Source: Mycetocola_A sp015752285
GTDB taxonomy: Bacteria > Actinomycetota > Actinomycetes > Actinomycetales > Microbacteriaceae
Assembly: GCF_015752285.1 (NCBI RefSeq)
Contig: NZ_JADOUY010000009.1
Location: 15,356 to 79,355 of the forward strand
Length of the DNA: 64,000 nt
Direction of reading: 5' to 3'
Below the pieces are notes generated by a model. The model saw nothing but the letters and a program-made list of their open reading frames with translations. It ran no database searches and was not told where the DNA came from. The first letter of the stretch is position 1, and each line of letters begins with the position of its first letter. The translations under genes and the position numbers were made by a program. Positions 52,661 to 62,086 of the stretch are shown piece after piece.

Positions 52661-52844
52661 GCTCCTCGCATTCGTGCATTCGTGTGCCGTAAACATCGGC
52701 GTGGTCGAAGAAGTTGATGCCGGCGTCGCGTGCCGTGGAGACGAGTGCGCGGATCTCGTCGTCGCTCTTGTCAGCGATCCGCATCAGGCCGAGGACGACG
52801 TTGGGGGCGGTCAGTCCCGCAGGGCCGACAGGAATGGATTTCAT
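52661..52844 (-). pseudogene. AKR 1 N-terminal fragment (duplicate)
   Basis: First 61 codons of the reductase at 33635-34570, identical as read, then interrupted at 52660 by unrelated sequence. It lacks the catalytic Lys and His. Confidence 0.9.
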
Positions 52845-52884
52845 GGGATGTTCTTTCTGTGTGGGAGGGTGGGGTGCTTAGGGC

Positions 52885-53309
52885 TCAGGCGTCGTTTGAT
52901 AGGGCAGTCAGTTCATCGTCGTCGAGAACGAGATCCACTGCCTGGATCGAGTCGAGGATGCTCTCTGGTCGGGAGGCGCCGGGGATCGGGATGACGACGG
53001 GCGCGAGCGCGAACTCCCACGCGAGTGCGACCTGCTGCGGACTCACGCCGTGCGCATCAGCGATCTGCTGGAATACGCCGTGTCGGGCGCCGATCTGCCC
53101 CGCATGGGTGATGCCGCCCAGCGGTGACCATGGCAGGAATGCGATGCCGAGGTTGGCGCAGTGCGCGAGCTCGGTGAAGCTCGAGCGGAACGCCGGCGAG
53201 AACTGATTCTGGACGGAAGACAGCCTGCCGTCCAGTACCTCGTTCGCCTGATCGATCTGCGCGACGGTGGCGTTGGAAATACCCGCGAGTTGGATGACGC
53301 CCTCGTCGA
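52885..53309 (-). pseudogene. AKR 2 C-terminal fragment (duplicate)
   Basis: Last 142 codons of the reductase at 34611-35474, identical as read. The N-terminal catalytic half is missing because the copy ends at 53309. Confidence 0.9.
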
Positions 53310-53429
53310 AAGGGACCGACCTCGGCGGGCACTCCCAAGCACCTTCTGGCGGTCGAGAATGAACTCAACGACCGACCTCGGAGGGTGCTCGACGACCGCA
53401 CGTCGGCGGCCCTTTTAAGGCTCTGCTAG
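53310..53429 (+). pseudogene. IS30-family transposase, C-terminal fragment
   Basis: Begins exactly at the repeat junction with KGTDLGGHSQ, shifts frame once, then reads HLLAVENELNDRPRRVLDD and a TAG at 53427, the typical IS30 ending. The following ~40 bp resemble an IS30 terminal repeat. The N-terminal half of an IS30 transposase is at 11897. Confidence 0.7.
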
Positions 53430-53478
53430 CCTCACAAAGCAAACTCGTGTTACGACGATGACTAGAACCGGCCGCGTC

Positions 53479-53521
53479 GTTATCGTCCAGTTTTTAAGAG
53501 TCGTCGATAACGGCCTCCGAA
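53479..53521. promoter_or_regulatory. Inverted repeat upstream of the sugar importer operon
   Basis: GTTATCG (53479-53485) and CGATAAC (53515-53521), with outer GCCG/CGGC also inverted, about 160 bp before the binding-protein start. Nearer the gene, AATGT..ACATT (53603-53630) encloses TTGTGCAAAA. Either may be a regulator site. Confidence 0.35.
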
Positions 53522-53679
53522 ATCAGCGAGGTCGAAGCCTCCCCGGTCGCCCACGCGATGCGTGGCTCAGACCCGAGGGATGCTATCGCCCCCCTTGCTC
53601 ATAATGTTAAGTTGTGCAAAAATTTACATTGTTCCGCAGCCAATCGGCGTCGGAAGTCTCAATGAAGAGAGGAACTGGC

Positions 53680-55017
53680 GTGAATACACAGCACTCACGA
53701 CGCCGGCGAGTCACCGCGGTCGCAGGGGCCGCAGTGGCGTCGCTCGCACTGGTGGCCTGCGGCGGCGGAGCAGAGGAGTCCGGCGACGAAGTCCTCAACA
53801 TCTGGTACGGCTCAGAACCCGGCCAAAAGGACGCCATGACGTCCCTCATCGCCCAGTGGGACGAGGAGCACCCGGAGGTGTCTGTGGAGATCACGGCGAT
53901 GGGACCCGAGCTCAACCCGCCCTCGCTCCTTCCGGCCTTGAGCTCCGGTGAGGGCCCCGACCTGTGGGCCGGCAATCTCGGATCGAGCCAGTCGCAGGCC
54001 TTCATCGACGCGGGTCTGGTCCATGACCTCACTCCCGCCTACTGCAAAAGCAACTGGAACAAGATGATCCCGGACGAACTGGCGGTCATCGCCACGTCGG
54101 ATGACAAGATGTGGGCGGTTCCGAACAGCATCGAGTCGACCGGAATGTTCTACCGCAAGTCGATTTTCGAGAAGCTGGGACTGAGTGTCCCCACCACTTG
54201 GGAAGATTTCGTGAGTGTCGTGGATGAGCTGAAGAATAACGGCTATCCGACGCCGATCGGTGCGGCGGGCCAGGACGCATGGCCGGTGTCGCACCTCTTG
54301 GGCGCGATGTGGAGCGGTGCTGTAGGCCCTGACGGGGTCAACGAGATCCTTTTCGGTGACGGTACCTGGACGAGCACGGGCATGACCGAGGCGACCGAGG
54401 AGTTCGAGAAGCTCGCGGACGCCGGCGCCTTCGGCCCCGACCCGCTCTCGTACACCTATCAGGCCACGATGGCCGACCTTTACAACGGGGTCGTCCCGAT
54501 GACCTACACCGGTGGCTTCGTCATCCCGGACGCACAGGCGGGCGCGGGTGAGAACTTCGACGACATCGGCGTGTTCGCTCTCCCGACCGTGAACGGCGGA
54601 CCGATCTCCGCGAACGCGAGCCCCGGTGAGGGCTGGTACATCAACGCCAACTCGAAGCAAGCGGATGCCGCGGAGGATCTCCTCAATTACCTGTTCTTCA
54701 CGGACGAGAACCGCACGAAGATCCTGGAAGGCGGCCTCGTGCCGGTCGGTCCCGTCGATCTCGACCAGGTGGAGCTGCCGTCGCTTCTCGAGGAGCTGCT
54801 CGCCGAGCAGAACAAGTATCGGGACAACGGTGTGGTGCCAGCGTTCTTCGAGTTAACCGCCCCCGCCTCCATCGGCGAAGCCATGATGACCAGTGAGCAG
54901 GGAATTCTGGCTGGCTCGACGAGCGCGGACGAGCTGCTGCAGACCCTTCAGAGCACCTGGGAGACCGAGAAGCAGGCGGGCAAGATTATCTCTTCCAGCG
55001 GCGCCCCGAAGTGCTGA
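53680..55017 (+). CDS. Sugar ABC transporter substrate-binding lipoprotein
   Basis: About 445 residues, SBP_bac_1 family (MalE/UgpB type). The signal peptide ends with lipobox LVAC. Family features include LNIWYGSEPGQKDAM, DLWAGNLGSSQSQAF and AVPNSIESTGMFYRK. It would capture sugars outside the cell. GTG 53680 has an AGAGGA site 6 bases upstream and is preferred to ATG 53662. It is the first gene of a six-gene run to the rhamnosidase. Confidence 0.9.
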   Translation: MNTQHSRRRRVTAVAGAAVASLALVACGGGAEESGDEVLNIWYGSEPGQKDAMTSLIAQWDEEHPEVSVEITAMGPELNPPSLLPALSSGEGPDLWAGNLGSSQSQAFIDAGLVHDLTPAYCKSNWNKMIPDELAVIATSDDKMWAVPNSIESTGMFYRKSIFEKLGLSVPTTWEDFVSVVDELKNNGYPTPIGAAGQDAWPVSHLLGAMWSGAVGPDGVNEILFGDGTWTSTGMTEATEEFEKLADAGAFGPDPLSYTYQATMADLYNGVVPMTYTGGFVIPDAQAGAGENFDDIGVFALPTVNGGPISANASPGEGWYINANSKQADAAEDLLNYLFFTDENRTKILEGGLVPVGPVDLDQVELPSLLEELLAEQNKYRDNGVVPAFFELTAPASIGEAMMTSEQGILAGSTSADELLQTLQSTWETEKQAGKIISSSGAPKC

Positions 55018-55114
55018 GGCGCTGACAGCGATTAACAGCCCGTGAGGGCATGGGGTTGGGCCGCGGTTGGGTCGCGGCTCAACCCCGCATCTCGAAATGA
55101 GGAAAGGAAAGATT

Positions 55115-56044
55115 ATGGCGGCCACCACCTCTGGAGCGCTCACCAAGCGGCAGATGCGAGGGAGGCGACTGACGCGCGGGGGTAGGCGCAGTCTCACCGC
55201 GTACCTGTTCCTTGCCCCGGCCCTGATCCTGTACCTGGCGTTCGTGATTCGCCCGACTGTCGAGCTGTTCGGACTATCGGCCTTCGACTGGAACGGGGTT
55301 AATCCGACCCGCGAGTTTGTCGGTTTCGACAACTTCGCCAGGCTCTTCGCCGATCCGCTGTTCTGGCGGTCACTCGGGAATAACCTCATCTTCGTCGTCC
55401 TGCTCGTCGCCTTCAACGTGACAGTAGGCCTCATCACCGCGTCGGCCTTGGCCCGCGCGATGCGCGGACGCCTGATATATCAGCTCATCTTCTTCCTACC
55501 GGTGGTGCAGGCGTCCATCGTCACTGCGCTGGTCTGGAAGTGGATCTACCAGCCGGAAGGACTGCTCAACAACGCGCTGGAGGCGATCGGGCTCGGCTTT
55601 CTTTCCCACGGCTGGTTGGGCGACCCCAACACGGCGCTACCCGCCCTCGCACTCGCGGCCGCATGGTCCGGATTCGGGCTCTCGGTAGTCATTTTCCTCG
55701 CCGGCATACAGAGTATCGACCAAAGCCTTTACGATTCGGCCAAGATGGACGGGGCCAACACGCGTCAGATGTTCATGAACGTCACGGTCCCGGAGATGCG
55801 CCCCGTCATCACGGTCGTCTTCCTGCTGGAAATGATCGGCGCCTTCCAGACCTTCGACATCGTCTGGGCGACAACGCGCGGCGGGCCGGTCAACTCTACC
55901 GAGGTCCTCGCGAGCTTCATGTTCAAGCGGGGCTTTACCGACGCGGAGTTCGGCTACGGCGCGTCCATAGCCGTAATTTTCATGATGATTGTGCTAGTCG
56001 CCGCAATCATCTCTCTGCTCTTGCGCGAACGAAACGAGGACTGA
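55115..56044 (+). CDS. Sugar ABC transporter permease (MalF/UgpA type)
   Basis: 309 residues, six transmembrane helices; the first is LFLAPALILYLAFVI. The EAA-like loop SLYDSAKMDGANTRQMFM couples to an ATPase. ATG 55115 has a GAAAGGAA site. It pairs with the next permease, 3 bp away, to form the membrane channel. Confidence 0.92.
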   Translation: MAATTSGALTKRQMRGRRLTRGGRRSLTAYLFLAPALILYLAFVIRPTVELFGLSAFDWNGVNPTREFVGFDNFARLFADPLFWRSLGNNLIFVVLLVAFNVTVGLITASALARAMRGRLIYQLIFFLPVVQASIVTALVWKWIYQPEGLLNNALEAIGLGFLSHGWLGDPNTALPALALAAAWSGFGLSVVIFLAGIQSIDQSLYDSAKMDGANTRQMFMNVTVPEMRPVITVVFLLEMIGAFQTFDIVWATTRGGPVNSTEVLASFMFKRGFTDAEFGYGASIAVIFMMIVLVAAIISLLLRERNED

Positions 56045-56047
56045 CCG

Positions 56048-56926
56048 ATGGCGTCCCTAGCTCCCGCTGCCCGGCGTACCACCCCTGGAATGAGAGGCTT
56101 TTGGCAGCGTCGCGGCGGCAAGGTGGTCCTTTACACTTACCTCACGGTGCTCGCGCTGTTCTCGTTGGCGCCCCTCGCGCTGGCCTGGTCGACAGCATTC
56201 AAGACCAAGGCCCAGGTGGTGTCTAACCCGTACGGGCTGCCGCTCCCGCCTGCCTTCGAGAATCTGGCCGAGGCGTGGACCAGTGGGCGCTTCAGCCAGT
56301 ACTTCTTGAGCAGCCTCATCATCTCGCTGCTCTCAGTGTTCGCTATGGTCATCGTTGCGCCGCTCGCTGGATACGGCCTCGCCCGGATGAAGTTCTGGGG
56401 CCGGCGCCTGGTGGTGGTTGTGCTTCTGATCGGTCTCACCATTCCGATCACCGCGATTATCCTGCCGCTGTACACGATCATGCGGGATCTCCACCTACTG
56501 AACACCTACTGGTCGGTGGTGATCACCCATGTGGCCGTCGGCGGCCCATTCTTCGCATTCATCATGAGGGCGTTCTTCATGCGACTGCCCGAAGCGCTCG
56601 CGGACGCCGCGAGGATCGACGGGTGCTCCGAGCTGCGGGTATTTTGGAACGTCATGCTCCCCCTCGTGCGGCCCGGCGTACTCACGGTGGCTCTTCTGGA
56701 ATTCCTCTGGTCCTGGAACAACCTGATCCTGCCGCTGGTGTTCCTCACAAGCGAGAACGTCCGCACACTGCCCGTCGGAATGCTCCTGCTGACCGGGCGC
56801 TTCTCCACCGACTACGGTCTTCTCTCGGCGGCGGTGCTGATCCTGTCGCTGCCGGTCATCGTGCTGTTCGTGCTATTCCAGCGCAACTTCATTGAGGGAC
56901 TGGCGAGCGGCGCGGTCAAGGGCTGA
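56048..56926 (+). CDS. Sugar ABC transporter permease (MalG/UgpE type)
   Basis: 292 residues with six transmembrane helices. The EAA loop is EALADAARIDGCSELRVFWN, close to the consensus. No ATPase gene follows, so the importer probably uses a shared MsiK-like ATPase encoded elsewhere, as is common in actinobacteria. Confidence 0.92.
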   Translation: MASLAPAARRTTPGMRGFWQRRGGKVVLYTYLTVLALFSLAPLALAWSTAFKTKAQVVSNPYGLPLPPAFENLAEAWTSGRFSQYFLSSLIISLLSVFAMVIVAPLAGYGLARMKFWGRRLVVVVLLIGLTIPITAIILPLYTIMRDLHLLNTYWSVVITHVAVGGPFFAFIMRAFFMRLPEALADAARIDGCSELRVFWNVMLPLVRPGVLTVALLEFLWSWNNLILPLVFLTSENVRTLPVGMLLLTGRFSTDYGLLSAAVLILSLPVIVLFVLFQRNFIEGLASGAVKG

Positions 56927-56991
56927 GCTGTTCCCTACCCACACCTCCTTCGAAGTTTCCTCCCCTCCTTCCAATAAGAAAGGCCAGATTC

Positions 56992-58005
56992 ATGACCCAA
57001 CCCTTGCGCGCTGTCGTCGACATGTCCGGACGGCGCTTCGATGAGATTTTCTCCGCCGCGGACCAGCAGCGGCTCCGTGACACCGTCGAGGTGGTGTGGG
57101 GTCGTGACGAGCCCATGCCCGATGCGGAAGCTGCCGAGGCGCTCGAGGAGGCTGAGATCCTGATCTGCTCCCAGTGGCGCTACGGCGCGCTCAGTGGGCG
57201 GTACCCGAAGCTGCGCGCGATAATCGACGTCGGCGGCGGACTCCCACGAGGGCTCGACTACACAGAAGTCTTCGCTCGGGGTATCCATGTTCTCACCGCC
57301 GCTCCCGGCTTCGGTCGGCAAGTCGCGGAGATGGCGCTCGGGCTTGCCATTGCCTCATGCCGCGAGATCCCGATCGGAGACCGTGCCATGCGCGCCGGCA
57401 CCGAACAGCACCTGCACCACGGCAACGAGACCACGTTCATGCTCTTCGACAAGCCGATCGGGATCATCGGCTACGGAGGCATTGCTCAGGCGCTGCACCC
57501 CCTACTGGTTCCATTCGGCGGCGAGATCTTGGCCTACGATCCCTGGCTGGGCGACGGGTACCTGCGCTCACGGGGAGTCAAGCCGGTCGGGCTCGAGGAG
57601 CTGCTGTCCGAGTCGAAGTTCATCTTCGTACTTGCGGCGCCGAGCTCCGAGAACAAGGCCGTGCTCGACCGCGAGATGCTCGAGCTGATCGCCCCGGACG
57701 CCGTCCTCCTCCTCATCAGCAGGGCACACGTCGCCGACTTTGACGCGCTCACTGAGCTGCTCGCCGCTGGTCGCTTCCGTGCGGGAATCGACGTATTCCC
57801 GGAGGAGCCGATGCCCGCGGACCACCCCATCAGATCCATCGAACAGGCCGTCCTCTCCGCCCACCGGGCGGGATCGGTTCGGGAGGGCATGTGGGACCTC
57901 GGCACGATGGTGGTCGATGATCTGGAGATGTTGGTTCGTGGTCTTCCACCCCGTCGACTCCAGGGGGCCGCTCGCGAACTCTTCGAACGCCTGACGAACG
58001 CCTGA
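56992..58005 (+). CDS. D-isomer-specific 2-hydroxyacid dehydrogenase family protein
   Basis: 337 residues. The NAD-binding domain has IGIIGYGGIAQALHPLL, and the catalytic Arg/Glu/His set is suggested by LLLISRAHVADFDAL, GIDVFPEEPMP and VLSAHRAGS. Known relatives reduce 2-keto acids or oxidise hydroxyacids. Located between the importer and a sugar isomerase, it may process an aldonate-like intermediate. A 65-bp gap separates it from the permease. Confidence 0.87.
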   Translation: MTQPLRAVVDMSGRRFDEIFSAADQQRLRDTVEVVWGRDEPMPDAEAAEALEEAEILICSQWRYGALSGRYPKLRAIIDVGGGLPRGLDYTEVFARGIHVLTAAPGFGRQVAEMALGLAIASCREIPIGDRAMRAGTEQHLHHGNETTFMLFDKPIGIIGYGGIAQALHPLLVPFGGEILAYDPWLGDGYLRSRGVKPVGLEELLSESKFIFVLAAPSSENKAVLDREMLELIAPDAVLLLISRAHVADFDALTELLAAGRFRAGIDVFPEEPMPADHPIRSIEQAVLSAHRAGSVREGMWDLGTMVVDDLEMLVRGLPPRRLQGAARELFERLTNA

Positions 58006-58019
58006 CGGGAGCAATTGAC

Positions 58020-58937
58020 ATGAAATTGGGATTTGTCACCGCCTGCATGCCCGACACGGGCCTCGCCGAGGTCGTGTCGTGGGCCGCCGGAGCGGGCTAC
58101 GACTCTCTCGAGGTCTCGGCATGGCCAACCAATGGGCCAGGTCCGTCACATCTAAACGTCGACGGGATGGACGCGGCCGCTGCGAACGACGTTTCCGCGC
58201 TGTTTGCGGATGCCGGAGTAGAACTCTCGGCGGTCGGCTACTACGAGAACAACCTGCACGGCGATCCCGAAATCCGCGCTCGTACCCACGAGCATCTGCG
58301 CCGCTGCATCGATGCGGCCGTACTGCTCGGGGTGCCCCACGTCGGCACCTTCATCGGGCGGAACCCGTCCGCCTCGGTGGTAGAGAATCTGGCCGACGCC
58401 GAGCAGGTGCTCCCGCCCCTCGTGGCCTACGCTGCCGACCGCGGGGTGTCCCTGGTCGTAGAGAACTGCCCGATGGAGGGCTGGCATCCTGACGGCTACC
58501 CCGGCAACCTTGCGTACTCCCCGGAACTCTGGGAGTGGATGTTCGAGCTCGGGTTCTACCTCAACTACGACCCCTCCCACCTCCTCTGGCTGGGCATCGA
58601 TCCGGCTGACGCGGTTCGTCCGTACGTCGACCGGGTCCTGCACGCGCAGGCGAAGGACACGGAGGTAAACCCCGCTGCCCGCACCCGGTACGGCGTCTTC
58701 GGCCGCACGATCGGCCGTGCGAATGAGTGGGACGTGGGGTGGTGGCGCTATCGGGTACCCGGCCGAGGCCAGGTGGACTGGCTGTCCGTAATTGACGCCC
58801 TAGACGAGGGCGGGTTTTCTGGACACATTGCAGTCGAGCACGAAGATCCTGTCTGGGGCGGAACGCCCGAGCGCGTGAAGCGCGGACTCGAGATAGCCCG
58901 CGATACGCTCCGACCGCTTGTGGGCCCCGCACGATGA
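58020..58937 (+). CDS. TIM-barrel sugar (phosphate) isomerase/epimerase (2)
   Basis: 305 residues, AP_endonuc_2 fold. Metal ligands are suggested by LVVENCPMEGWHPDG, YLNYDPSHLLWLG, VLHAQAKDTEVN and IAVEHEDPVWGG. It starts 14 bp after the dehydrogenase and its end overlaps the rhamnosidase start (ATGA). It shares the fold of the protein at 48778 but is only distantly similar. Confidence 0.88.
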   Translation: MKLGFVTACMPDTGLAEVVSWAAGAGYDSLEVSAWPTNGPGPSHLNVDGMDAAAANDVSALFADAGVELSAVGYYENNLHGDPEIRARTHEHLRRCIDAAVLLGVPHVGTFIGRNPSASVVENLADAEQVLPPLVAYAADRGVSLVVENCPMEGWHPDGYPGNLAYSPELWEWMFELGFYLNYDPSHLLWLGIDPADAVRPYVDRVLHAQAKDTEVNPAARTRYGVFGRTIGRANEWDVGWWRYRVPGRGQVDWLSVIDALDEGGFSGHIAVEHEDPVWGGTPERVKRGLEIARDTLRPLVGPAR

Positions 58938-61678
58938 ACGGGAGCGCGGACGGCGGGGACGCGCCGCTCGTAGTCACAGGCCTGCTCACTGACCACGCGG
59001 CGGACCCGCTCGGCATCGACGAGGAGCGGCCCCGCTTCTTCTGGCGGCTCGAGAGCAACCGTCGCGGCGTCCAACAGGTGGCCTATCGCGTCACCGTGGC
59101 GGTCGACCCCGGGGCCGAGGTGTGGGACTCCGGATGGATGGAGAGCTCCCGCCAGCTCGGGGTGGAGTACGACGGAGCGCAGCTTGCCAGCCGTACTCGC
59201 TATTCGTGGCAGGTGACGGTCCGCACGTCGGACGGAAACGAGGCTTCGAGCGCTCTCGCCTTTTTCGAGACGGCATTCGTCTCGCCGTCCGAGTGGACGG
59301 CCGAGTGGATCGGCGCCGTCGCCATGACCCCGAGCGTTGCGTCCCCGCTCGTCCGGCGCGAGTTCGACATCGACGGTGAGGTGGTGCGCGGACGGGTCTA
59401 CGTCAGCGGCCTCGGCTACTACGAGCTGTTCGTCAATGGCTCCCGCATCGGGGACTCCGTGCTTGACCCCGCGTGGACGGACTACCGCTCGCGGGCCCTC
59501 TACGCCACCCACGACGTCGGGTCGAACCTCCGCCCGGGGCGCAACGCCATCGGCGTCTCCCTCGGCAACGGCTGGTTCGAGCCCATGCCGAGCGCAGTCC
59601 CCAGCCAGCTCCAGCCCCAAGTGATCCTGGAGCTACATCTCGAGCTCGCCGACGGCAGGACCATGTCGGTCCTCAGTCGGCGGGGCGAGTGGATGGCGAC
59701 CATCGACGGCCCCATCGGCGACCACAGCATCTACGGCGGGGAGACCTACGACCTGCGCCAGGAGCTGCCGGGATGGGCCGAGCCGGATTTCGACACGGCC
59801 GCTTCCCACGCCCGCTGGCGAGCGGCGACGCCGGTCGAGCCTCCCGGGGGCGTCCTCCGGGCCCAGGCCACGGAGCCGATCCGCGTGGTGAAGGAGCTGC
59901 CACCCGTGACCATCACCCGCCTGAGCCGGGACACACAGGTGGTCGACTTCGGGCAGAACTTCGCCGGCTGGGTGAAGATCCGGCTCGTGGGCGAGGCAGG
60001 GACGACCGTGTCGGTGCGCCACAGCGAGCTGCTCGGCGACGACGGCGCCGTGAACACCGCTAACTTGAGGACCGCGACAGCGACCGATCATTACGTGCTC
60101 GACGGGCAGGAACCGCGCTGGCTAGAGCCGCACTTCACCTATCACGGCTTCCGGTACGCGCAGATCGACGGTTACACCCCCGATCTCACGCCCGTCGATG
60201 TGGTGGGACGCGTCGTCCGGTCCGCGGTGCCTCAAATCGGACGATTCGGCTGCAGCGACCCTTTGTTGGAGCAGATCCACCGCAACGTCGTGTGGACTGA
60301 GGGCAGCAACCTTCACGGCCTCCCGACCGACTGCCCCCAGCGCGACGAGCGACTCGCGTGGCTTAACGACATGACCGTGCGGGCCGAGCAGGCCGTGCAC
60401 AACTTCGGCCTGGCCCGGCTCTACGGCAAGTGGTTCGACGACATCGTCGACACGCAGGGCGACGTGACCGGCGCGATCGCGGATACGGCACCGCACGTGC
60501 GGTATGGGCACCGTCCGGCCGACCCAGTCGTCAGCAGCTTCCTGCTCGTCCCACAGCTCGTGCACGCGCACTACGGGGAGTCCCGCCTGATCGAGCGCGG
60601 GTACGAGAACCTTGCCCGGTGGGTGTCCTACCTAGCGTCCCTTCGCGTTGAAGGGATCATCGAGCAATCGGAGATCGGAGACTGGGCACCCCCGGTCAGC
60701 GAGGCCGTCGAAGGAAGCGCTGGCTCCGGCGCGATGTCGGCACTGACCCCGGGCGGCCTTATCTCGACCGGCTTCCTTTACCTGAACCTGATGCTCATGG
60801 CAGGCTTCGCCCGCCAGCTGGAGAGGGACGAAGACGTGCGACGGTACGAGGCCGAGGCGGATGAGGTCCGAGGCGACATAAACGCTCGGTACTTCGACGC
60901 CGAGCGCGCCTCCTACGGGCCCGGCAACCAGTCGTCTAACGGGTTCGCGCTCTACCTGGGCCTCGTGCCCGAGGAACACCGGGTGGCGGTGCTCGAAGCT
61001 CTCGTGCGCGACATCGAGGAGCACGACTTCCATCTCACCACCGGCAATCTCTGCACGAAATACGTCATGGACGTGCTCGGCCGCTTCGACCGTGCCGACG
61101 TCGCGTTGCGCCTTCTCACTCAGCGGACGTATCCCAGCTGGGGTTACATGATCGAGATGGGCGCCACGACAATTTGGGAACGGTGGGAGCACGTCACCGG
61201 CGGCGTCCTCGCAGGCATGGGCTCGCACAACCACCCAATGTACGGCGCCGTCGACTCGTGGTTCTACCGCTACCTCGGTGGGATTGCCGTGGTAGACGAG
61301 GCTCCCGGCTTCGGCGAGGTGCGCATCGAGCCGATCCTGGTGGAGGGCATCGACTGGGTCGACTGCGAGCTGGAGACCCCGCGCGGCGTCCTGGCGTCAA
61401 GGTGGAGGCGCAACGGCGGCCGAGTCGAGATCGACCTGACGATTCCCCCTAACTCAACGGCATCGATCCTCCTGCCGCTTGCGGAGGGGTCTTTCGAGGA
61501 CTACGAGATTCGTGAGGGCGACCAGCCGCTCAGGAAGGGATCAACGACCTCGATCGCGGGTCTCGGCGAGACCGCAGTCGAGCGCGGCGGCGTGCGCGTG
61601 CTGCTCGGTTCGGGAGACTACAGCTTCAGTATCACGCCGCTTACCCTTGCCCGACCGCTGGCGACGGCGCCGGTCTGA
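58934..61678 (+). CDS. Alpha-L-rhamnosidase, glycoside hydrolase family 78
   Basis: 914 residues. Beta-rich N-terminal domains (GYYELFVNGSRIGDSVLDPA, typical of the carbohydrate-binding part) precede the (alpha/alpha)6 barrel. The catalytic acid region is TDCPQRDERLAWLNDM, and VTGGVLAGMGSHNHPMYGAV carries further conserved residues. No signal peptide, so it probably hydrolyses imported rhamnosides. It ends the importer operon and supplies rhamnose to RhaB/RhaD. Confidence 0.93.
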   Translation: MNGSADGGDAPLVVTGLLTDHAADPLGIDEERPRFFWRLESNRRGVQQVAYRVTVAVDPGAEVWDSGWMESSRQLGVEYDGAQLASRTRYSWQVTVRTSDGNEASSALAFFETAFVSPSEWTAEWIGAVAMTPSVASPLVRREFDIDGEVVRGRVYVSGLGYYELFVNGSRIGDSVLDPAWTDYRSRALYATHDVGSNLRPGRNAIGVSLGNGWFEPMPSAVPSQLQPQVILELHLELADGRTMSVLSRRGEWMATIDGPIGDHSIYGGETYDLRQELPGWAEPDFDTAASHARWRAATPVEPPGGVLRAQATEPIRVVKELPPVTITRLSRDTQVVDFGQNFAGWVKIRLVGEAGTTVSVRHSELLGDDGAVNTANLRTATATDHYVLDGQEPRWLEPHFTYHGFRYAQIDGYTPDLTPVDVVGRVVRSAVPQIGRFGCSDPLLEQIHRNVVWTEGSNLHGLPTDCPQRDERLAWLNDMTVRAEQAVHNFGLARLYGKWFDDIVDTQGDVTGAIADTAPHVRYGHRPADPVVSSFLLVPQLVHAHYGESRLIERGYENLARWVSYLASLRVEGIIEQSEIGDWAPPVSEAVEGSAGSGAMSALTPGGLISTGFLYLNLMLMAGFARQLERDEDVRRYEAEADEVRGDINARYFDAERASYGPGNQSSNGFALYLGLVPEEHRVAVLEALVRDIEEHDFHLTTGNLCTKYVMDVLGRFDRADVALRLLTQRTYPSWGYMIEMGATTIWERWEHVTGGVLAGMGSHNHPMYGAVDSWFYRYLGGIAVVDEAPGFGEVRIEPILVEGIDWVDCELETPRGVLASRWRRNGGRVEIDLTIPPNSTASILLPLAEGSFEDYEIREGDQPLRKGSTTSIAGLGETAVERGGVRVLLGSGDYSFSITPLTLARPLATAPV

Positions 61679-61721
61679 TCGAGGGCGTCGCTGACCGGAT
61701 GGGAGAAGGGTTGCGGGCGGC

Positions 61722-61827
61722 TACGTCCCCGACGCCCCGATCGGCTCCGGTCTTGTCTGGCTCCACGGGGGCGGCTTCGCGTTCGGGGACCTCGACCAGC
61801 CGGAGGCGGACTGGGTCGGCCATTCTT
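61722..61827 (+). pseudogene. Alpha/beta hydrolase (esterase) fragment
   Basis: About 35 codons reading GLVWLHGGGFAFGDLDQPEA, the oxyanion-hole HGGGF motif of hormone-sensitive-lipase-type esterases. Nothing before or after continues the gene. Confidence 0.6.
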
Positions 61828-61888
61828 GGATTGAGCCACCAACGCGTTTCACAGCTCGCCAACGACCACTAGGCAGAGGAGCTCCACT

Positions 61889-62086
61889 GTGCGGGACAAG
61901 CCCTCTGCAGGCCCCCCAGCGATATCAACGACTTCGATAATCTCGCTCCCGATAAGGCCGCGAAGCTGCTGCACCAATACCGGGGGCCTCCTCGGGGAGT
62001 GTTTCGAAGAGTACGACGACGACGACATGATGGGCCGGGGCTGGCTCATTGACGGTTGGCGGGATCTGATCGAAGCCACTGGATAG
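61889..62086 (+). pseudogene. Degraded small gene related to 63316-63423
   Basis: GTG start, RDKPSAGP, then with a one-base shift SDINDFDNLAPDKAAKLL, and after another shift GLLGECFEEYDDDDMMGRG to a stop at 62086. The beginning parallels RDNPYAGPSDTNDFDDLAPG at 63316. Function unknown. 62087-62303 shows no gene. Confidence 0.4.

Larger units (their letters stand above)
52661..53309. repeat. 649-bp direct repeat, copy B
   Basis: Copy of 34387-35035 in the same orientation. The left junction follows the GH31 stop by 27 bp; the right junction abuts an IS30 fragment. Lack of visible divergence points to a recent event. Confidence 0.93.

Noticed and set aside
52584..52844. 86-codon minus-strand ORF as a functional reductase
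   Set aside because: It is the duplicated first 61 codons of AKR 1 read into unrelated sequence; catalytic Lys and His are absent.
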